Assembly (NCBI GenBank): GCA_030267565.1
Contig: BRXU01000007.1
Span: 4,154,001-4,218,000 of the forward strand
Source: Pleodorina starrii
Lineage: Eukaryota; Chlorophyta; Chlorophyceae; Chlamydomonadales; Volvocaceae
Direction: 5' to 3'
DNA: 64,000 bases
The position numbers and the translations under genes were made by a program. Shown here piece after piece: positions 56,101 to 64,000 of the stretch. Numbering within the stretch: position 1 is the stretch's first letter; each line of letters begins with the position of its first letter. A model generated the notes under the pieces. That model made no database searches. It worked only from the letters and a program-made list of their open reading frames with translations, and was not told the DNA's origin.

Positions 56101-58900
56101 GGGCGGCCGCTGTCGCTGCTGTCATACGCCCTGCTGAAGCGCTGCGAGGTGGCCGACAAGTTTGAGATGGACGATCACCGGCTGGTCAAGTTTCTGATGC
56201 GGATCGAGGACGGGTACCCCAACAACCCGTATCACAACCGCATCCACGCCGCGGACGTGCTGCAGAGCTTGCACGTCCTCGTCGTGCGCGGCGGCTTGAT
56301 CGGGCACGGGTACTGCGACGAGGTCTCGCTCACGTCTTGCTACCTCTCGGCGGTGAGAGGGATGGCCAAGAGGGAGCAGGGCCAGGAGGATCTGGCGATG
56401 AGGGGAAGGGGCAGGAGGACTGGGCGCGAGTTTGGGAGTGGGATAGGGTTGGAATGGGGGCTGGCCCACTCATCGCGCGGGCTGGGATAGGGAAGGGGCG
56501 GTCTTAAGGTTGGCTGCACACCTGTGGTTCGCCCAAGTAACGCACAGCGGCGGAAAGCAGTCAGGGCTAAACAAGTTATGGTGCATGCCCACGGCAAACG
56601 GCATTGGCAAAGGACTACAATCCCATTCTGTTTTCCAGAGATTGTCGGCACACGTGGTTGCCGGTGGGCCGGATCAGCGTGGTCTCCTACCGGCGGGCGC
56701 TCTGTCCGGAAAAGTCATGCCCACCAGACGTGAACCTACCTCTAATCTGGGAAGCTCACCGCAGGGAAAGGGGCCACTGCGCTCAATCCAGGCAGTAACG
56801 CGCTTAAGCCCTCGCGCCCGGACGCGTGCATGTGGGTCATTCGTCGCTTATGCAAGTCCGCGCTTCGCCCCTGCACGTCGACGGCCACAGATCATTCACG
56901 ACTTCGAGCACAAGGGGGTGAACAACGATTACCTCATTCGCGTCTCGGACGGGCTCGCGGTGCTGTACAACGACCGATCGCCGATGGAGAACCACCACTT
57001 GGCGGCGTCCTTCCAGCTCATGAACTCGGACGAGTACAATTTCCTGCGCAAGATGCCCAACAAGCTCCGGGTGCGTAGCGTTGTGGGCCCCAGTATGGGG
57101 ATCAATTGCGGTTTGGGCACGTTAACGTGCCCCCACGTGGGCAGGGTGGGGCGGGACCGGGAGCCAGGCGGCACATCGGGGCTGCCGGGCATCAGCAAAC
57201 TTAGCCTCGTAGCCCCAGCTCTGGGCCGGTTGGAGCTATCGCGTCTTCAAGTAGCCTGTGTCACCGGTATTGTGACCTGTGGGTGGGCCTTCATGTGGGT
57301 GTGCACGTCATGGCCAGCCGCCAATCCACCAGCCCGCCTCCCCCACTCTGCTGACTGAGCGTCACAGTATCAGTTGCCACGGCTTTAACGTTTCCATTTT
57401 TCTAGCTCGCTGTCTCATTATTCTTCTTTCTTGTCGGCGCAGGAGACCTTGCGCAAGCAGATCATCGAGATGGTCCTTGCCACGGACATGAAGCAGCATT
57501 TCGCCATTCACAGCATGTTCCAGGCAAAGATGCAGCTGAACGGGTCAGTCCCAAGCGGCGGCAACGGATCGGGCGGGAAGACGATGCGCACGTCGCCGCA
57601 CCCGACGAGCCAGGACGGGCACAAGATGATTGACGAGGACCAGCGGAGCCTGGTGCTGCAGGTAGGTGCGGCGGAGGCTGAGGGTCGAGGTTGCTGGGTT
57701 TGTGGGGGGGCCGGGGGGCGACCAGGTGCTTGTGCGTGGCCGTTCGGGGTCGGTCTTGACCCCATCGATGGGGCCCCGCCATCGGATTTCACAATGAGTT
57801 GGCGCTGGGCCTCTGGCAGCGGGGCTGGGTGAAAGTCTAAATGCACGGCCCTTGCGGCGATGAATCCCCGTCGCAAGCAAGAGACTAGGGCTAGAGCGGA
57901 GGAGAGGAGGTAGGAAAAGTGGTTTTTTTTATCCGATCCATCACCACGGAGTTACGGGAAACGGATATGTTGACGGAGACGAGGCTGAGGCCAGCGGGAG
58001 GGAGCCTAGAGGCCAGCGGGACGGTCGGTGCCAGCAAGCGAAGGGTTGCAGAAGTCGGACCCGCCCATGCACTCGCGTTGTAACCTTCAAAAAGCGTTGC
58101 TGCTGGCGGAAATGATATCACCGCATGCCGTGCGCGCGCCCCCGTGGGCATGGAAGGGTCTCGCCACGTGGTCTGAAAACCTGGACGAGAGTCGCTGCTC
58201 GATTCTTCTGAGCCTCTCGCCGCTGCCCGCCCGCCCGCTTCCTGGCTGCCAGGTGGCGCTGAAGTGCGCGGACCTGGGGCATCTGGCCAGCCCCCGCATC
58301 GTGCACAAGAAGTGGGTGCAGTACCTGGAGGAGGAGTTTTTCCGGCAGGGCGACCGGGAGAAGCAGAACGGCCTGACGGTGTCGCCGCTCATGGACAGGG
58401 ACAAGAACGGCATCTCGAAGTCGCAGGTGAGAACCGACTAGCACTTTCCCCGTCCTGAAGCGAGGGCCGCGTCCGGTAGGGGGGAGTTGATACGGGAAAT
58501 AAAGCCTGGATCTCACAAAGCAGCATGAGCATGGGAGCGTTTCAATGGAGTCAGGGAAACGGATGGGAGCGTCGTTCTGAGGACGCGGTGGGCGCCGCAC
58601 GGCGGCGGCTTGTGTATTCGCGTTGGCTTCGCGGCGGCGCCGGCAGCCCCCAAGATGGGCACTGTGGGCACTGAACGCTGAGCACGGTGTGTGCTGGCGT
58701 GGCCGTGCCGCTGGGCCCTCGTATGTGGTGTGGTGCAGGTGGGCTTCTTCGACATCGTGGCGCTGCCGCTGTTCCAGAGCTTCGCCCAGGCGTTTCAGGA
58801 CGCGACGCCCATGCTGGACGCAGTCAAGGACAACTACGCCATGTGGCGCGAGGAGGCGGCGGTGTACACCAACGCGAACAGCGCACGCAGCAGCAAATAA
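53158..58900 (+). CDS. Class I 3',5'-cyclic-nucleotide phosphodiesterase with PAS-like N terminus
   Basis: Twelve exons: 53158-53357, 53435-53567, 53652-53807, 53884-54028, 54231-54537, 54801-55092, 55439-55588, 56032-56352, 56891-57070, 57443-57661, 58253-58426 and 58739-58900, giving 812 residues. It hydrolyses cAMP and/or cGMP. The catalytic domain (about 455-790) shows HNRIHAADV with the catalytic His near 529, the metal-binding HDFEHKGVNND near 571, KCADLGH with the metal Asp near 708, and SKSQVGF with the invariant Gln near 759. Upstream are two PAS-like segments (PIWIYD...WGNKAALELF, about 45-110; NHPMFQFLFDESGKLLAANK onward, about 170-300) and a coiled coil (about 300-335). No membrane segment is seen, so it is probably a soluble, ligand- or redox-regulated enzyme. 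An acidic Glu run opens exon 7. Substrate preference cannot be read from the sequence. The start Met gives a short N terminus before the first PAS-like fold; an upstream exon is possible. Confidence 0.92.
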
Positions 58901-61512
58901 TGTGGGGCCTTGGCCGGCGGCGAGTTGGTGGGGCCGAGTGTGCAGGCCTCCCGAGCATCGAGCCGCGTGGGCGGCGGCCCCGTGCGTCTTTGTTGTCCCA
59001 GCCTCGCATTCGGCTGCCGGCCGGCGGAGCTGGCGGCCCTCGAGGAGACGCGGCGCACGGGTGCCTTGGTCGTGCAGGACGCCGCCGCCCGGGCCCCGGC
59101 CAATGCTGCCCCGGGGCGTGTGGGGCGGCCAGGGCGCCTCTCCGATGGGCATCAGCGGCCAGTGGCCCCAATGGACGCACGGACTGGTGCGCCAGCGGCG
59201 GCGGCGGCGGCCGTGCTCAGATGTTTCCTCCCGCCCCGCATTTCCGGCGCTGACTGGGTGAAGCGCAACGGAGTGGGGGGTGCCTGGCCGTGGCAGTGCG
59301 TGGCAGCAGCGCGACCCGCGTCCACAGCAGTGGCGGCAGCAGTGGCAGCAGCGGCAGCAGCGGCGGCAGCGGCAGTGGCAGCGGCGGTGGCAGCGGCGTC
59401 CACAATGCGTCCGTTAGTGTCCTCCTGTCCCGGTGCGCATTCGTGCGTCGGTCCGTGTGCCTTGGAGGCAGCCGCTGCCAAGACGGGGGATGGGCGTGTG
59501 TATGGCGTGAATCTGTGTAGCGTGTGCAGAGGGCGTAGGGTGATCAGACTCCGGAGGGTGGAGGGAGGGAGAGAGGGAAGCCAGGGCGCCGGTGCGTGCA
59601 AGTGGCTGGAATACTAAGAACGACTTAAACCCGCTGCTACATTAGGGATGCGATGGCTTGCCCGCCCAACGGATTGGGGCAAGGAGCGAATCGCGGCATA
59701 TCTGGTGACACACTGACAGGCCTTGTGGGCGCATACCGCACAGTGTTTCGTTGGTTGATTTGGTGATGGATGGTGGTGTTGATGTGGCGGTGGTGATGCG
59801 TGGTGGTGGTCTTTTCTTCTCGTGTGCGAGCGCGCGTCGTGGCGGGGTGGGCCGGGCGCATTGCAGCTCACAGGCGCATGCGGGCTTGCCATTTATGCTA
59901 CAGACTGACACAGTCGTCCCGTCCTGCTGTGGGCGGCGGCGCTCCTCTAGCCGTCGCCGGCGTTGCGCGCCCCGGGGGCAGCGGCGGCAGTACTGCGAGT
60001 TGCGACGAGACGCGAGTGCGCGAGGTTTTCAGCGACGGTGCTGACGCTGCGGCGCGTCACGAGAAAGAGCCCGGCGCCCGAGTGGGCGGGGGAGAGGGGA
60101 CCCCACGAGACGCGGTTTGCGGCCGGGCTTGGGGATGATGGCCCTGCAGCCCCATTGCCTGGCGGCGCCGTGGCGTCGACGGCGTGTTGTTGTGTGGAGG
60201 CGGCGTGTTGTGTGCAGTGCAGGACGGGGCTGGCGCTGCGCCCAGCTCGGCTTCCGGTTTATTGGGTTTCGTGCCGCCCCCCACGCCTTGTTGACGCGCC
60301 CTGTACCCTCGCTCCCTACCACCAGTGCGAGCTCAGCATGCGCGGGGGCGGCCGCGCAGGCGGGCAGTTCGCACTTGGGCAGTTGAACGATTGATGATGC
60401 GTACGAGGCTCTCCTGTGAATGCGACGGGCGTGTACGTTTTGTGCGCTGCCTTATTGCGTTTTGTACCCTCTTGTGTTGATATGGGAGCGCAGACAGACG
60501 GACAGAGCGCAAGATGTGGGTCGGTGCTTTTGCATATTTCGCACATTAGCGTGCCCCCTCGAAGATGAACCCTCGTGAGGAGCCGCCCCCGCTCCTTAAA
60601 CTGGTGTGCGCTTTGCGTTCAGGGACGGCGGTGGAGGCCACGTGTTGAGGCAGTGCGCTGATATCGCATCAAGCCATTGAATTCATGAAATCTCTGTATG
60701 GTCTGGGCTGTTGAGGGGGTTGGTTGGCGTGTTGGCGCAACGGATGCGAGCGCTCTTACGACCTGCTCCGAAGGCGGGCTCCTTCTCGGGCGCCTGTGGG
60801 TCTGTGTGTCAGTTGAGAAGAGGCTGTTGGCCAGGCCGCGGGTCCGGGGATGGAAGGCATTGGTGGCGTGATGCATTCGATACTGCCAAAAAGGGAAGGG
60901 AGGCGTGTGTGTGGCCGTCATCCCTTCGCTCACGATGTCCGCGTGTCTGGCGTGCGATTACGTGTCCTGAATCAGCGCTTCTCCTTATAGTGACGTCTGG
61001 CTCTAACCTTGCAACCAAGGATGGGCCGTATCGCCGGATGTCGGCACCGTCTCCCTCATTCACGGCCCCGCCGTCATACATGCATCTATCCTCAACAGCG
61101 GCGTCAGCAGGCGCTGAACACAAACCATCTATCCCAGAGCACGCTCCCCCCCAACCCCCCGGCGACAGCAACCAGATCCACCGACGCATTGCACTACATA
61201 ACACCCCGACGATTGTGGCACGCCCTGTGCTCTTCCAAGGCCCAGACCGCTGTCATCCGCGCGCTGCACCCCTCAACCACAAGCAGCACTTCAAATGGGT
61301 CGATGCCGCCAGCTGTGCACCCGCGGCCTTGCACGGCATGCAGCCGACCGCCCGGCCACGAGCTCGCCCATGTGCGACCATCTGCTGCCCAGCGGGTGGG
61401 ACAGATCTGGCTCCCGGCAACGCCGCCAGCCGCCGCCGGCCTGTCCTTCAGACGCCGTCGACGCCTGCGCCGTCGGCCGCCTCCGAGCTCCAACGGCAGC
61501 GCCCAAGCATTG
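58901..61512. other. Convergent 3' region between the phosphodiesterase and RPB12
   Basis: About 2.6 kb with no supported gene. A GGCAGC/AGCAGT-type repeat occupies about 59318-59400. Neither strand shows a TGTAA, so the transcript ends are not defined. Long open frames exist only because stops are rare in GC-rich DNA. Confidence 0.45.
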
Positions 61513-61689
61513 TTATCGCGCCTCAAACTGCACCACCTTGTTCGTCCGCTTTTTATACAGGATGCGGTAACCGCACTCTCGGCACTGAATAATGTCTCCC
61601 GGCTTTAAACTGATTTCAGAGCCGCACTGCCCGCAAATGTAAGGAACTCCCGTCGTGACAGTCGCCGGCGTAGCGCCATACCCGCTCAT
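61513..61689 (-). CDS. RPB12: RNA polymerases I, II and III subunit RPB12 (RPABC4)
   Basis: A single exon of 58 residues, the expected size for the subunit. The zinc ribbon [20 protein letters not shown] continues with [18 protein letters not shown] and ends FEAR, so all four Cys ligands (CxxC and CxxC) and the near-invariant C-terminal helix are present. RPB12 binds zinc and bridges the second-largest subunit and the RPB3/RPB11-type assembly in all three nuclear RNA polymerases. Met at 61689 fits the family; an in-frame Met at 61713 would add eight residues. Confidence 0.97.
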   Translation of the reverse strand: MSGYGATPATVTTGVPYICGQCGSEISLKPGDIIQCRECGYRILYKKRTNKVVQFEAR

Positions 61690-62246
61690 TGCGTCGCGGG
61701 GCCGTGGGCCCAAGCCCGCCGGTTATTGTTGGCGCCTACGCGGTCGTGTCGCTTCACGCAAGGAGTCTATTAACGATGGTACAGAGTAAACCTTCAATTG
61801 ACGTGTGGAAAAGTTGTAGTTGCGCGAGGCTGTTTATAGGTACGTTAAATGTTCTAGACTTGCGGCTCTGAAGGTAATACCGCGTAAAAAGAGGTAATTG
61901 GTCTCGATAAAATACAACTATTGCAAGAATTACTGTTATGCGCGCTGTACTGGCAAATAGAACAGCGCCGACGAACAGTCGTACATGGTCCAGGTTCCGG
62001 TCGGCTCACGATCGTTTTCAGCGCTAGCGACATCCATTAGCTGGCAAACGAAACTTTCGTAGCACTTGCAACGCTGGCCTGAGGCCCCCAGATCACCTTT
62101 TGTGTTTTGCATTTTGGCGCTTTGCGTTCCTCTCTAACAGATAACCTTTCCTCACAGGGTTGGGGGTAGTCACCATTTGTGCCATAAGAGCTCGTCAGTA
62201 TTAATCCCACCGGACGTCCTCCAAGCAGCCTCCAAGCCCAGCATCC
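61690..62246. promoter_or_regulatory. Divergent promoter region between RPB12 and PFDN2
   Basis: 557 bp between two head-to-head start codons. AT-richer from about 61780 to 62000. No named element recognised. Confidence 0.5.
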
Positions 62247-62968
62247 ATGAACGCCGGGCCTAGGGAGCAAGAGCTTCTGGCCGAGTTTCAGAACAAGCGC
62301 GAACGCATCCAGCTCACATGGAGCAAGATCACGGAGCTGGCCGCTGAGGCAACGGAGGTACGCGCTGCGGTTGCACCCGGAAGGCTCAACTCAGCCGAGG
62401 GCGAGGGGCTGTCCGCGTCCATATTGTAGTAACCGCGTCTGGGGTCCCTCTGAGCAGCCCGCATTGGCCTCCCTTCATCCCCGCCCATCACAGCACAAGC
62501 TCGTCCTTGAGGCGCTTGACAAGGTGGACAAGGGTCGCAAGTGCTTCAGGCTGGTGGGCGACGTGCTCGTGGAGCGCACGGTCGGGGAGACAATGCCCGC
62601 CGTGAAAAAGAACAAGGAGAACCTGGAGGCGACCATCAACACCTTGCAGCAGCAGCTAAACTCGCAAAAGAAGGACCTGACCGAGTTCCAAACCAAGCAC
62701 AACATCCGGGTACGGTGGGGTGGGCAAGAAGGGAAGTTGGGTCTGGGGTCTGGCCTCTGTCGGCGCGCCCTCCGGGTGGTCCCGCGGCGCCCAGTCGTCT
62801 GCGTCTCCGTGACGCTCTTGCCTGCGTTTTTCTGCGTGTGCCCTTCGCGTTGCCTGTGTGCAGGTGCGAACTGAGAGCGAGGTGGCCGCTGAGGAGGCCG
62901 CCAAGGCCAAGGAGGCCGCCAAGGCCAAGGCAGCGTCGGCGCAGGGCGTGCTGGTATCCAAGTCGTGA
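62247..62968 (+). CDS. PFDN2: Prefoldin subunit 2
   Basis: Three exons: 62247-62357, 62494-62709 and 62864-62968, giving 143 residues. This beta-type prefoldin subunit has an N-terminal helix (REQELLAEFQNKRERIQ), the family signature ALDKVDKGRKCFRLVGDVLV with ERTVGETMPA, and a second coiled-coil helix ending LTEFQTKHNIR. Prefoldin is the hexameric cytosolic chaperone that passes actin and tubulin to CCT. The C-terminal tail is Ala/Lys-rich. Exon junctions are in phase 0 throughout. Confidence 0.96.
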
Positions 62969-64000
62969 GGAGGGACGGCGGCGGCGGCGCCGCCGCCGCC
63001 TGCGCAGCGACCGCCCGGCGGTGGCGTCCGAGCCTCTTTGGTGCCAGAGGGACCTTTCCCCCAGGAGGACCCCAGCGAATGGCAGGGTGCAGTCCTCCAA
63101 TTCGGCCTCCACAGAAGTTGGCAAGCCAGCCGGCGGGTTGCGGTGGTAAATTGTGAGCTTGGGAAGCTGGGCCTCGTGAGGGGTTGTTTCCCGTAGGGAC
63201 TCGTGTTCGGGTGTGGCGGCCGCGGCGGCTACGCGCTTGCAAGACTGTTTGCGTGAGCGGGTGTTGCAGGAGGGCCGGGGGTTTCGCGTGCATGTGTGTT
63301 GGCGCATCAGGGCGGTCCTTGAAGCCGGTGGGGGAATCACCAGGAGGAGGGCAGCACCTGTAGTGCAAGCGGCAAGCTGCCGTTGTCGTTGCTGATCGGC
63401 AGTGGTAGTTGTTGTGACAGTGGGCTCCAGACCCAGAGGTAGAGCCAGCGGGCCAACTGACCGAACACTACGGTGCCGGTATTGCTTGGGTCTTCATGCG
63501 GGATGGGTTACCGTAACTCTGGGGCGGCTTCGTGGCCGTGTTTGTTGGGGAAGCTTCCCAATGCAACGGCCATACGCCAAGTAAAAGGCCACAAGCACGT
63601 AACTCCCTCGACGACTTCCGTCTGAACGGGGGTGTTTGAGGTACCTTCTGTGAACTGTAATGCCAGTTTTGGTTGTCCGTGTCGCGGGCACCTGACTCTC
63701 CACAAGCACTGTCTCGTCCTGCACAGCGCTCAGGCTAGTTGCCACGTGGTATTGGCTGGGTATCCAGCAGGACCCCTGAACAGGTGGCCGGGGCATAAGT
63801 AATGTTTTTGTTATTCCTAGTGGGCTCCATACCCACGGAGGGGGAAAGCCAGCAGGCAAGCTTGCCGGGTATCCTCAGGGGGCCAGCGGATACAACTGGA
63901 TACAACCAGGGTTAAGGGAAACCCAAGCAGGCCAGACAGCACCAGTCAAACAGACAGGAACGGACGAACCCGGGAGTGAACTTTAAGTGGCGAGCAGTCT
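62969..64000. other. PFDN2 3' UTR and right-hand flank
   Basis: No gene seen. The PFDN2 3' UTR probably ends soon after the TGTAA near 63656. Two similar segments beginning AGTGGGCTCCA (near 63419 and 63820) form a weak direct repeat. Confidence 0.45.
63656..63660 (+). terminator. Polyadenylation signal TGTAA for PFDN2
   Basis: TGTAA about 690 nt after the stop codon; the only one seen downstream of the gene. Confidence 0.45.

Noticed and set aside
61007..61608. Plus-strand ORF opposite RPB12
   Set aside because: Antisense to a clearly conserved RPB12 exon and its 3' flank, with no motif of its own.

Overview
The window looks like nuclear DNA of a chlorophyte green alga, most likely of the Chlamydomonas/Volvox group (Chlorophyceae). 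The evidence is GC-rich DNA, genes split into many short exons by roughly 100-400 bp GT-AG introns, coding regions padded with Ala/Gly/Pro/Gln tracts, TGTAA-type polyadenylation signals after several genes, and plant-lineage families such as an NPSN-type SNARE. No bacterial, organellar or viral gene was recognised. Exon structures below were built by hand from splice consensus, phase continuity and protein similarity. Every complete model closes in frame.

Layout from left to right: (1) an F-box protein gene on the minus strand, running off the left edge (1-5789); (2) a divergent XAP5/XCT gene on plus (6596-9854); (3) a large unrecognised protein on minus (11114-17158); (4) a 4.2 kb gene-poor, repeat-bearing island (17159-21384); (5) a 15-exon minus gene joining a protein-L-isoaspartate methyltransferase-like domain to a BTB/POZ domain (21385-28253); (6) a divergent NPSN-type Qb-SNARE gene (28671-30512); (7) a 31-exon gene of about 3,390 codons for a Sen1/senataxin-type helicase (31960-50798); (8) a class I cyclic-nucleotide phosphodiesterase with N-terminal PAS-like domains (53158-58900); (9) the RNA polymerase subunit RPB12 on minus (61513-61689), divergent from (10) prefoldin subunit 2 (62247-62968).

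The genes do not form a pathway. Several serve RNA and protein housekeeping: Sen1 resolves R-loops and terminates transcription, RPB12 is shared by RNA polymerases I-III, XCT is a nuclear small-RNA/circadian/splicing factor, and PFDN2 belongs to the actin/tubulin chaperone. Three head-to-head pairs share short intergenic promoters.

The two most interesting observations are the methyltransferase-BTB fusion, a plausible CUL3 adaptor that would couple recognition of damaged proteins to ubiquitylation, and a 12-bp palindrome GACCCRYGGGTC present ten times. Six copies are in introns, one is intergenic and three are in Sen1 exons, where they are read in three different frames.
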